A DNA stretch of 7,570 nucleotides from an uncultured Faecalibacterium sp. (GTDB lineage: Bacteria; Bacillota; Clostridia; Oscillospirales; Ruminococcaceae), in contig CALDLZ010000268.1 in assembly GCA_937915335.1 (NCBI GenBank), forward strand, positions 1-7,570. The letters run 5' to 3'. A program made the position numbers and the translations under genes. The notes beneath the pieces are model-generated. The model made no database searches and was not told the DNA's origin. It saw nothing but the letters and a program-made list of their open reading frames with translations. Below, piece after piece: positions 1-5,447 of this stretch (its first letter is position 1; each line of letters opens with the position of its first letter).

Positions 1-6
1 TATTAT

Positions 7-51
7 GCCCTTCTAGGGCTTACTCAAGCCACCGGCTTAGCCGGTGGTTTT
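7..51 (+). terminator. tandem hairpins with short T-tract (terminator or IS200/IS605-type end)
   Basis: Two adjacent stem-loops are visible. The first is GCCCT/AGGGC (7-11 with 15-19, loop TCT). The second is CCACCGGC/GCCGGTGG (29-36 with 40-47, loop TTA), which can extend outward through A26-A27 and T49-T50 and is followed by TTTT at 48-51. Read on the plus strand this has the form of a weak rho-independent terminator for a gene left of the window. On the minus strand, 10 nt past the rodA stop, the stem is there but the U-tract is poor. The AAGCC...CCGGCTTAGCCGG form also resembles the subterminal hairpins of IS200/IS605 elements and their omega RNAs. No transposase is present in the window, so the choice cannot be settled here. 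Confidence 0.45.
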
Positions 52-60
52 GACTCCGGT

Positions 61-1278
61 TTAGCCGAACAGCTTTTTTGTATTATGGGTATAGACCGAG
101 AGCACCAGGCCCACACAGATGTACAGCATCAGCACCGAGCTGCCGCCCGCCGAGTAGAACGGCAGGGTGACACCGATGACGGGCAGGACACGCAGGTTCA
201 TGCCCACGTTGACGGCGATCTGGGCCAGCAGAGCGCCGCCGATTCCCGCGCAGATGAAGGTACCCAGCAGATCCTCGCTGCGGGAGCCGGTGAGGAAGGT
301 CTTGATGACCAGTGCGAACAGCACACCCAGCACCACACAGCAGCCCACAAAGCCCGCCGCGTTGCCGATCCAGCTCAAGATGAAATCGTTGTGGGCGTTG
401 GGCACGCTATAATAGCTGCCGCCGAACAGCCCGTTGCCAAAGATGCCGCCCGAGCCCAGTGCAATCTCGCCGCGCTGCTGCTGATAGATGATGTTCTTCC
501 AGACCTCCTCACTGGGGGCCCAGCCGGTCTTGTTCTCGGGGTCGATGACCGCAAGGATGCGGTACCACTGGTAGCCCTTGCCGATCTTATCGCTGAAAAA
601 GGCGAACGCCGCCGCCACGGCCACCGCTGCCGCCGAGATGGCCCCGAGAATGTACTTCCAGCTCAGGCCCGCCGCAAACATCATGCAGCAGCCGATAATG
701 GCATAGATGATGGCGGTTCCGTCATCGCCCTGAATGTGGATGATGAGGATGGGCGCGGCCAGATGCAGCAGCAGCTTACCCAGCTCCTTGGGCTCGTTGA
801 TGCGGGTGCGCACGTTATTCAGGTGCATGGCAAAGGTCAGGATGAAGCTGATCTTTGCCAGCTCGGTGGGCTGCAGGGTAAAGCCGCCCAGCTTGTACCA
901 GGAATAGTTATCGGTATCGCCCGCATTGTAGCCAATGGTCAGCGGGCCAATGGTCACATTGCGCAGCACCAGGGTAGGCAGCACCATGCCCCAGGTAAGC
1001 ACCACATGCACCGGCCATACCTTTACCAGGCTGCGGTAGTCGATGTTCGACAGCAGCACCGCAATGATCAGACCGATGAGGGCCGCGCCTGCCTGCACCG
1101 CCGCCCGGCGGTAATCGCCCAGACCGGTGATCTGACCCGTGACTTCATCCACGGCAAAGCCATTGCCCTGCTTGGCCGCCCAGCTCGAAAGCGCCATCAC
1201 GGCCATCACACTGCTGAAGATGCACAGCAGCAGGTAAGTTTTATCGGTGCGCTTGAAGTAGCGCCGAATGCTTTCCAA
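61..1278 (-). CDS. rodA: RodA-like SEDS peptidoglycan glycosyltransferase (FtsW/RodA/SpoVE family)
   Basis: This is a polytopic membrane enzyme that polymerises lipid II into glycan strands, normally with a class B PBP during cell elongation. It has 405 residues from the chosen start and about ten hydrophobic segments, beginning near residues 16-34, 62-78 and 88-105. Family motifs in order are W127 before GGFTLQPTE (132-139), a GDDGTA variant of the usual PDLGTA (184-189), GSGGIFGNGLFGG (275-287), the conserved Asp298 in NAHNDFI (the proposed catalytic Asp of SEDS proteins), NVGMN (357-361) and LPFYSAGGSS (372-381). The frame stays open to an ATG at 1356, but that extension is encoded by an intergenic repeat and has no ribosome site. 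I chose TTG at 1278 because AAAGAGGTG lies 7 nt upstream. RodA is favoured over FtsW or SpoVE because of the NVGMN...LPVIGVTLPF block and the absence of division genes nearby. No PBP partner lies in the window. Confidence 0.88.
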   Translation of the reverse strand: MESIRRYFKRTDKTYLLLCIFSSVMAVMALSSWAAKQGNGFAVDEVTGQITGLGDYRRAAVQAGAALIGLIIAVLLSNIDYRSLVKVWPVHVVLTWGMVLPTLVLRNVTIGPLTIGYNAGDTDNYSWYKLGGFTLQPTELAKISFILTFAMHLNNVRTRINEPKELGKLLLHLAAPILIIHIQGDDGTAIIYAIIGCCMMFAAGLSWKYILGAISAAAVAVAAAFAFFSDKIGKGYQWYRILAVIDPENKTGWAPSEEVWKNIIYQQQRGEIALGSGGIFGNGLFGGSYYSVPNAHNDFILSWIGNAAGFVGCCVVLGVLFALVIKTFLTGSRSEDLLGTFICAGIGGALLAQIAVNVGMNLRVLPVIGVTLPFYSAGGSSVLMLYICVGLVLSVYTHNTKKLFG

Positions 1279-1285
1279 ACGAAAA

Positions 1286-1294
1286 CACCTCTTT
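1286..1294 (-). promoter_or_regulatory. ribosome binding site fixing the rodA TTG start
   Basis: Read on the minus strand this is AAAGAGGTG, followed by 7 nt and then TTG at 1278. No ATG or GTG in the rodA frame is as well placed. The ATG at 1356 lies inside the 154-bp repeat without a Shine-Dalgarno sequence. Confidence 0.7.
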
Positions 1295-1308
1295 CTGTAA
1301 TTGGATAA

Positions 1309-1462
1309 CCCTCTCAGGCTCGCTTCGCTCGCCAACTCCCCCAAAGGGGGAGCCAACGCATCTAACAGGCATACAGCCGCAAACTTTCAAGGGCCTGCCC
1401 CAGAGCTGCAATTGCCTCTTCCCTTGGGAGAGGTGGCATTGCGTCAGCAATGACGGAGAGGG
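1309..1462 (-). repeat. 154-bp composite palindromic intergenic repeat, copy 1
   Basis: The element starts CCCTCTC and ends GAGAGGG and contains several stem-loops: GGCTCGC...CTCGCC (1317-1333), CTCCCCC-AAA-GGGGGAG (1336-1352), CCTCTTCCC-TT-GGGAGAGG (about 1415-1433) and CATTGC...GCAATG (about 1437-1452). Its reverse complement aligns end to end with 5293-5446, which is also exactly 154 bp. By hand the outer arms (about 58 and 60 nt) are roughly 80-90 percent identical, while the middle ~36 nt has diverged. It lies in the untranslated leader of rodA. It encodes no protein I recognise and looks like a non-autonomous MITE-like or REP-like element. I recall very similar sequences scattered between genes in Faecalibacterium-type genomes. 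Strand is given relative to copy 2. Confidence 0.85.
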
Positions 1463-1488
1463 CGAATACTACTCCATTATGTTTTATA

Positions 1489-1517
1489 AGTATACCGCAC
1501 CACCCATTTTTGCGCAA
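1489..1517 (-). promoter_or_regulatory. candidate sigma-A promoter for rodA
   Basis: On the minus strand, TTGCGC (1517-1512) is separated by 17 nt from TATACT (1494-1489). The -10 matches consensus at 5 of 6 positions and the -35 at only 3 of 6, with ideal spacing. Transcription would begin near 1482, giving rodA an untranslated leader of about 200 nt that includes the whole 154-bp repeat. Confidence 0.5.
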
Positions 1518-1584
1518 GATTGCGGCACTTTTTTCCACAAAACTTTCCATCCTGTGACAACTCTGCAAAATCTTTGCCCCAGCC

Positions 1585-1613
1585 TTGACAAAGCCCGCTC
1601 CACCCTCTAAAAT
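1585..1613 (+). promoter_or_regulatory. sigma-A promoter for the secreted caspase-fold protein
   Basis: A perfect TTGACA (1585-1590) is followed by a 17-nt spacer and TAAAAT (1608-1613, 5 of 6). The start of transcription would be near 1620, leaving a leader of about 45 nt with GGAGG at 1650-1654. A small inverted repeat, TGTCA (1628-1632) and TGACA (1635-1639), sits just after the predicted start and could be an operator. The rest of 1463-1664 holds the opposing rodA promoter and no gene I can support. Confidence 0.75.
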
Positions 1614-1664
1614 GAAAGCTGAAGACTTGTCATTTGACAGGATCCTTCTGGAGGAACTTCCAAG

Positions 1665-2861
1665 ATGAAAACAAAGTATCATCGTTTTCTGTGCGCGTTC
1701 TGTGCACTTGCTGTTTTTGTTTCCGCGCTCTTCCCCGCATCCGCTTTTGCCGCACAGGCCGCGGATGCCACCGCCGATACCGCCATCACTGCCGACGACG
1801 TGCAGGAGATGCAGCAGGCCGACGATGCCGTGACCGCCCTGACCGACAGCGACACCTACGCCGCCATGTCCCGCGGCCAGCGGCTGAACGCCGCTGTGAC
1901 CGAGCTGCAAAATCTGGCGGTGCAGGGGCTTGTCTCGGCGCGCTCCATCTATGTGGACGAAGAGAACGGCATGGTCAGCTTCGCATACAGCTGTGGCGCT
2001 CTGGGCGGCATTCTGGTGGAAGAGCTGGACGACGACAACGCCGCCATGAGCCTTTCTGACCTGCCCAGTGTCAACCTGCATGAGATGTCCAATGCACCCA
2101 AAGGTGATCTGGGCAGTGCCATGATCTACTACGCCTTTGACAACACGGTGAACAGCTCCCGTTACCCTTACTATTCTTATATGAAGGGCTTCTGGACAGC
2201 CATGGGCCTGCACACCCGCATTGATACCAACGTCACGGTTTCTGATCTGCGGAAGATGGACGATTACGATCTGTGCATCCTCAGCGCCCACGGCTCCTAC
2301 TATACCTACACCACCGGTTTTCTGTTCAAGCAGACCCGCACCGAGCCGGTCATCCTGCTCACCGAGGAATCTGATTTCTACAAGGATCTCTATTACGGCA
2401 TGGACCTGCTGTCCCACCGGATCATCAAGATCAACGGCCTGTATTGCATCACGCCCAGCTTTTTCCGGGCGGCATATCGCAGCGGCCAGCTCAAGGATAC
2501 CATGATCCTCTCCGAGACCTGTGAGTTTTTGGGTGTGGACGGCAGCGTGGATACTTCCATGGCCGACGCTCTGCTGGATGGCGGTGCGTCAGCTGTGGCG
2601 GGTTATGTGAACAATGTCTATACCGTGTATTCCCGCAGTATGCTGTGGGATACCGTCAACCACCTGATTTTGGGCCAGACCCTGCAGGAGGCGGTACAGC
2701 ACTCCATGGACACCTATGGTGCCGATGACCTGATCTGGTACAACTCTCAGGGCGGCAAGCGGCCCCATGCGGCGGCATCCTATCTCCAGCTGTTCGGCAA
2801 CACGGAGGTGCGGCTCATCGAACCGGCCGCCGCGCCTGCGGAACAACAGCAGGTGGCATAA
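1665..2861 (+). CDS. secreted caspase-fold (clan CD, C25/CHAT-like) putative cysteine peptidase
   Basis: This 398-residue protein is likely exported. It has a Lys/Arg-containing start, a hydrophobic core (about 9-24) and a signal peptidase I site near AFA-AQA (28-33). Residues 31-145 are acidic and Ala-rich and may be a propeptide-like region. From about 150 the pattern fits the caspase-like fold. A strand (SAMIYYAFD, 151-159) is followed by a helix, then VTVSDLRKMDDYD and the strand-His-Gly motif LCILSAHGS (203-211, His209). Next come an inserted region (220-275), ILSETCEFLG (281-290, Cys286), and ADALLDGGASAVAGY (300-314) with GQTLQEAV (337-344), the pattern that follows the catalytic Cys in C25 and CHAT proteins. 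FGNTEVRL (377-384) resembles the GDPxLxL end of C25 domains. There is no LPXTG motif or C-terminal membrane anchor. It has its own promoter (TTGACA-17-TAAAAT) and ribosome site (GGAGG, 10 nt before ATG). Substrate is unknown. The fold call is from motifs by eye and activity is inferred. Confidence 0.62.
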   Translation: MKTKYHRFLCAFCALAVFVSALFPASAFAAQAADATADTAITADDVQEMQQADDAVTALTDSDTYAAMSRGQRLNAAVTELQNLAVQGLVSARSIYVDEENGMVSFAYSCGALGGILVEELDDDNAAMSLSDLPSVNLHEMSNAPKGDLGSAMIYYAFDNTVNSSRYPYYSYMKGFWTAMGLHTRIDTNVTVSDLRKMDDYDLCILSAHGSYYTYTTGFLFKQTRTEPVILLTEESDFYKDLYYGMDLLSHRIIKINGLYCITPSFFRAAYRSGQLKDTMILSETCEFLGVDGSVDTSMADALLDGGASAVAGYVNNVYTVYSRSMLWDTVNHLILGQTLQEAVQHSMDTYGADDLIWYNSQGGKRPHAAASYLQLFGNTEVRLIEPAAAPAEQQQVA

Positions 2862-2864
2862 GCG

Positions 2865-2893
2865 TTGCACTTTTACGCGATTTATATTATACT
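2865..2893 (+). promoter_or_regulatory. candidate promoter for the tsaE-tsaB-rpiB-upp run
   Basis: TTGCAC (2865-2870) is followed by 17 nt and TATACT (2888-2893, 5 of 6 matches) in an AT-rich dip of otherwise GC-rich sequence. The predicted transcription start, near 2900, falls inside the hairpin that follows. The -35 is weak (3 of 6). Confidence 0.5.
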
Positions 2894-2895
2894 GG

Positions 2896-2926
2896 GGAAT
2901 GGCAGAAGCTTCTGCCATCCCTTTTG
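2896..2926 (+). terminator. hairpin terminator after the secreted protein gene, overlapping the tsaE leader
   Basis: A perfect 20-bp palindrome (2899-2918, ATGGCAGAAG and its complement) is extended by GG/CC across one mismatch. It is followed by TTTTGTT from 2922. This has the form of a rho-independent terminator for 1665-2861, whose stop lies 35 nt upstream. The same hairpin would also sit at the extreme 5' end of transcripts started from 2865-2893. Confidence 0.65.
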
Positions 2927-2945
2927 TTATAAGGAGAAACCTCTC

Positions 2946-3371
2946 ATGTCTGAATATATCACACATTCCAGGGAAGAAACCGTCGCGCTGGGCAAAAAGC
3001 TGGCAGCGGTGCTGCCGGACGGGGCGCTGATCGCGTTTACTGGCGGGCTGGGTGCGGGCAAGACCGCATTCTGCGAGGGTCTGGCCGAGGGGCTGGGCTG
3101 CACTGACCCGGTCAGCAGCCCCACCTTTGCCATCGTCAACTATTACCGGGGCCCCCGCCCTCTAGCCCACTTCGACCTCTACCGCATCTCCACCGAGAAC
3201 GATCTGTGCGCCGCTGGTTTCTATGATTATCTCGATCAGGGTGCCATTGTGGCCGCCGAGTGGAGCGAGAACTTCTCCGACCTGCTGGCCCCGGAAAATC
3301 CCATTCACATCAACATCGAGCGGGTGGACGACACCACCCGCCGCATTAGCATCGAGGGGGTCAGTGTATGA
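2946..3371 (+). CDS. tsaE: TsaE, ATPase of tRNA t6A37 threonylcarbamoyladenosine synthesis
   Basis: TsaE is the P-loop ATPase that works with TsaB and TsaD in the cytoplasm to transfer the threonylcarbamoyl group to A37 of ANN-decoding tRNAs. The 141-residue protein is of normal family length. It carries the Walker A motif GGLGAGKT (33-40), the family-typical SPTF (58-61), HFDLYR (75-80) and the EW (105-106) motif. ATG at 2946 is chosen because AAGGAG (2931-2936) lies 9 nt upstream. In-frame codons further upstream fall in the terminator/promoter region. The stop overlaps the tsaB start by 4 nt (ATGA), implying translational coupling. The next gene, tsaB, supports the assignment, and I am confident in it. 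Confidence 0.95.
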   Translation: MSEYITHSREETVALGKKLAAVLPDGALIAFTGGLGAGKTAFCEGLAEGLGCTDPVSSPTFAIVNYYRGPRPLAHFDLYRISTENDLCAAGFYDYLDQGAIVAAEWSENFSDLLAPENPIHINIERVDDTTRRISIEGVSV

Positions 3372-4099
3372 ATATCTTAGCCGTAGATACCGCAGGAAAG
3401 ACGCTGGGCGTGGCCCTGCTGCAGGATGACCGCCTGAAGTACGAGTGTTATCTGGACGGCGGCATGACCCACAGCGAGACCCTGATGCCGCTGGTGGATC
3501 ACTGCCTGAAGCTGTGCGGCCTGACCTGTGCCGATATCGACCTGTTCGGCGTGAACGCGGGGCCCGGCAGCTTTACCGGCCTGCGCATCGGGCTGGCCGC
3601 TGTTAAGGGCCTGGCTTTTCCACGGGAGACGCTCTGCGCCCCGGTCTCCACGCTGGAAGCACTGGCCGCTGCCCACACCGGCGAAGGCACGGTACTCTGC
3701 GCGCTGGATGCCCGCCGTTCCCAGGTATACAGCGCCGCCTTTGATCTGGCCACCCATACCCGTCTGCTGGACGATGATGCCCGGGCTGTGGCCGACCTGG
3801 CCGAATTTGTAGAAAATTGCAAAAAGCCCCTGTTTTTTGTTGGTGATGGCGCATCTCTGTGCTATAATAAATACAGCAATGTTCCGGGGGTGCTCTGCGT
3901 CCCGCCGGAACTGCGGGGCGGCCGTGCCGCAGCCGTGGCGCTGGTGGCAAAGCAGATGGCCGAGCGGGGCGAAGCCGTCCTGCCCGAGGCCCTGCTCCCG
4001 GATTATCACCGCCTGAGCCAGGCCGAGCGGGAACGCGCCGAGCGCCTTGCCGCCGAGGCCGCTGCCCGGAACACCGATACGGAAAACGGAAAGGATTGA
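3368..4099 (+). CDS. tsaB: TsaB, tRNA t6A37 synthesis scaffold subunit
   Basis: TsaB is an ASKHA-fold pseudo-ATPase that dimerises with TsaD and recruits TsaE for t6A formation. Visible features of the 243-residue protein are the N-terminal strand ILAVDTAGKTLGVAL (3-17), the hallmark GPGSFTGLRIG (65-75), LDARRSQVY (113-121) and FVGDGA (157-162). The C-terminal half is shorter and less conserved, as is usual for TsaB compared with TsaD, and ends in a charged Ala/Glu/Arg tail (about 217-243). It overlaps tsaE by ATGA. In many Firmicutes rimI and tsaD follow, but here rpiB comes next, 7 nt after the stop. The stretch encoding about residues 145-170 is unusually AT-rich and contains a strong internal promoter (3840-3868). 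Confidence 0.95.
   Translation: MNILAVDTAGKTLGVALLQDDRLKYECYLDGGMTHSETLMPLVDHCLKLCGLTCADIDLFGVNAGPGSFTGLRIGLAAVKGLAFPRETLCAPVSTLEALAAAHTGEGTVLCALDARRSQVYSAAFDLATHTRLLDDDARAVADLAEFVENCKKPLFFVGDGASLCYNKYSNVPGVLCVPPELRGGRAAAVALVAKQMAERGEAVLPEALLPDYHRLSQAERERAERLAAEAAARNTDTENGKD
3840..3868 (+). promoter_or_regulatory. internal extended -10 promoter inside tsaB
   Basis: TTGGTG (3840-3845) is separated by 17 nt from a perfect TATAAT (3863-3868), which is directly preceded by TGC (extended -10, 3860-3862). The site lies in a local AT-rich patch of a GC-rich gene, 239 nt before the rpiB start, and could drive rpiB-upp independently. Part of the match may come from codons for Tyr-Asn-Lys-Tyr. Confidence 0.5.
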
Positions 4100-4106
4100 A
4101 ACTCTC

Positions 4107-4553
4107 ATGGCGAAACCCATTGCACTTGCCGCCGACCATGGCGGTTTTGAACTGAAGGAAGCCGTCAAGGCTCATCTGGACGAGCTGGGACTGGAGTACA
4201 TCGACTTCGGTACCCACAGCACCGCCAGCGTGGATTACCCCGATATGGCTCTGCCTGCCTGCGATGCTGTGGTCAGCGGCCAGTGTGACAAGGCGCTGCT
4301 GTTCTGCGGCACCGGTGTTGGCATCAGTATGGCCGCCAACAAGGTCAAGGGCATCCGTGCCTGCTGCTGCTCCGACAGCTTCAGCTGTGAGTACACCCGC
4401 CGCCACAACGATGCCAACGCCCTGTGCATGGGTGGCCGTGTTGTGGGCCCCGGCCTTGCCTGCCAGCTGGTGGATCTGTTCCTGAACACCCCCTTTGAGG
4501 GCGGCCGCCACGAAAAGCGCATTGCAAAGCTGATGGCGATCGAGAATCGTTGA
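4107..4553 (+). CDS. rpiB: ribose-5-phosphate isomerase B (RpiB/LacAB family)
   Basis: RpiB interconverts ribose-5-phosphate and ribulose-5-phosphate in the non-oxidative pentose phosphate pathway. The 148 residues are full length. Family motifs are ADHGGFELK (9-17, with Asp10 and His11 for substrate contact), SVDYPD (41-46), CGTGVGISMAANK (67-79, where Cys67 is the expected catalytic base), RRHNDAN (98-104, with the conserved His100) and GGRHEKRI (132-139, phosphate/ring-opening His and Arg). The ATG at 4107 begins the conserved strand directly and has AAGGA at 4091-4095. An in-frame ATG at 4047 inside tsaB would add 20 unrelated residues and is rejected. LacA/LacB sugar-phosphate isomerases share the fold, but the lone gene beside upp favours RpiB. 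It follows tsaB by 7 nt and is probably cotranscribed. Confidence 0.93.
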   Translation: MAKPIALAADHGGFELKEAVKAHLDELGLEYIDFGTHSTASVDYPDMALPACDAVVSGQCDKALLFCGTGVGISMAANKVKGIRACCCSDSFSCEYTRRHNDANALCMGGRVVGPGLACQLVDLFLNTPFEGGRHEKRIAKLMAIENR

Positions 4554-4599
4554 TTTGTACCCGATAGAGTAATCTATTTACAATAAGGAGCGTGTATTT

Positions 4600-5226
4600 A
4601 TGACCCCTATGATCGTTGAGCATCCCCTGCTGCAGCACAAGCTGAGCATTCTGCGCAACAAGCAGACCGGTACCAAGGAGTTCCGTGATCTGGTCGGCGA
4701 GATCGCAACCCTGCTGTGCTACGAGGCCACCCGTGACCTGCCCCTGGAGGAGGTAGAGATCGAGACCCCCATCACCATGGCAAAGACCAAGGTTCTGGCT
4801 GGCCGCAAGCTGGCTCTGGTGCCCATCCTGCGCGCAGGTATGGGTATGCTGGACGGCATGCTGACCCTGCTGCCCGCTGCAAAGGTTGGCTTCATCGGCA
4901 TGTACCGTAACGAGGAAACTCTGGAGCCCGTGGAGTACTTCTGCAAGCTGCCCCAGGACATCGCTGAGCGTGACGTTCTGGTGCTGGACCCCATGCTGGC
5001 TACCGGCGGCAGCGCCATCGATGCCATCAATCAGATCAAGAAGCATGGCGCAAAGCGCATCAAGTTCATCGGTCTGGTCGGTGCCCCCGAGGGCATTGAG
5101 GCCCTGCACAAGGCTCACCCCGATGTTGACATCTACCTGGGTGCCAAGGACGACCACCTGAACGAAAACGGCTACATCGTCCCCGGCCTGGGCGATGCCG
5201 GCGACCGTATCTACGGCACGAAGTAA
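4600..5226 (+). CDS. upp: uracil phosphoribosyltransferase
   Basis: Upp makes UMP from uracil and PRPP, the main uracil salvage step. The 208-residue protein is of normal family length. It shows ILRAG (76-80), the PRPP-binding loop [14 protein letters not shown] (126-139), and the C-terminal uracil-binding [17 protein letters not shown] (192-208). The start at 4600 is set by AAGGAG (4585-4590), 9 nt upstream. The second Met at 4609 would be too far from it. It follows rpiB by 46 nt, a gap holding only a small ATAGA/TCTAT stem (4564-4577) and no convincing promoter. Codon choice is more biased to GGT, GCT and CGT than in tsaB, as expected of a well-expressed gene. A strong terminator follows 19 nt past the stop. 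PRPP derives from ribose-5-phosphate, the product of the preceding enzyme. Confidence 0.97.
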   Translation: MTPMIVEHPLLQHKLSILRNKQTGTKEFRDLVGEIATLLCYEATRDLPLEEVEIETPITMAKTKVLAGRKLALVPILRAGMGMLDGMLTLLPAAKVGFIGMYRNEETLEPVEYFCKLPQDIAERDVLVLDPMLATGGSAIDAINQIKKHGAKRIKFIGLVGAPEGIEALHKAHPDVDIYLGAKDDHLNENGYIVPGLGDAGDRIYGTK

Positions 5227-5245
5227 TTTTTCTTTCCACATAAAC

Positions 5246-5282
5246 AAAAAGCACCTGCAACCGAAATTGCAGGTGCTTTTTT
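5246..5282. terminator. bidirectional rho-independent terminator between upp and the TPM operon
   Basis: A perfect 15-bp stem, AAAAAGCACCTGCAA (5246-5260) with TTGCAGGTGCTTTTT (5267-5281), closes a CCGAAA loop and runs into T-tracts on both strands. It ends upp transcription and, read on the minus strand, can also stop the converging telA-lemA-TPM transcript after it has crossed the repeat. Confidence 0.93.
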
Positions 5283-5292
5283 GTTTGGATAG

Positions 5293-5446
5293 CCCTCTCC
5301 GTCATTGCTTCGCAATGCCACCTCTCCCAAAGGGAGAGGCAATTGCAGCTTTTAGGAAAGAGCGCTCTCAACCAGAAGTCGTTCATCTGTCAGATGTGTA
5401 GGCTCTCCCTTCGGGAGAGCTGTCGAGCACAACGAGACTGAGAGGG
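5293..5446 (+). repeat. 154-bp composite palindromic intergenic repeat, copy 2
   Basis: This is the inverted partner of 1309-1462, with the same length and the same CCCTCTC and GAGAGGG ends. Its stem-loops in order are CATTGC-TTC-GCAATG (5303-5317), CCTCTCCC-AAA-GGGAGAGG (5321-5339), GCTCTCCC-TTC-GGGAGAGC (5402-5420) and an imperfect GTCG...CGAGAC stem (5422-5438). Two stems differ from copy 1 by paired changes that keep base pairing: T5406-A5416 against C-G, and T5423-A5437 against G-C. It occupies the convergent gap between the upp terminator and the stop codon of the TPM gene, which begins one base after the final C of the GAGAGGGC end. Confidence 0.87.
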
Positions 5447-5447
5447 C

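Noticed and set aside
85..1308. Long plus-strand open frame (over 400 codons) antisense to rodA
   Set aside because: Its translation is rich in His, Gln, Arg and Ala with no domain pattern, as expected for the complement of a GC-rich membrane-protein gene. The opposite strand has unmistakable SEDS motifs.
1362..2417. Minus-strand open frame spanning the repeat, the promoter region and the secreted protein gene
   Set aside because: It crosses a promoter region and a repeat, lacks a ribosome site and overlaps a gene with a signal peptide and motifs.
2865..2945. N-terminal extension of TsaE by 27 residues from a TTG at 2865
   Set aside because: It would be translated through the terminator hairpin and promoter. 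The ATG at 2946 has AAGGAG 9 nt upstream and begins the conserved domain.
4047..4106. Earlier ATG for rpiB inside tsaB
   Set aside because: It adds 20 residues unlike RpiB. The ATG at 4107 begins the conserved strand and has its own ribosome site.
3377..4511. Long minus-strand open frames opposite tsaB and rpiB
   Set aside because: They have low-complexity composition and no motifs. They arise from codon bias in the well-supported plus-strand genes.
4555..4584. TTGTAC-18-TACAAT as a upp promoter
   Set aside because: Transcription would begin after the upp ribosome site at 4585-4590, which the transcript needs. Cotranscription with rpiB is more likely.
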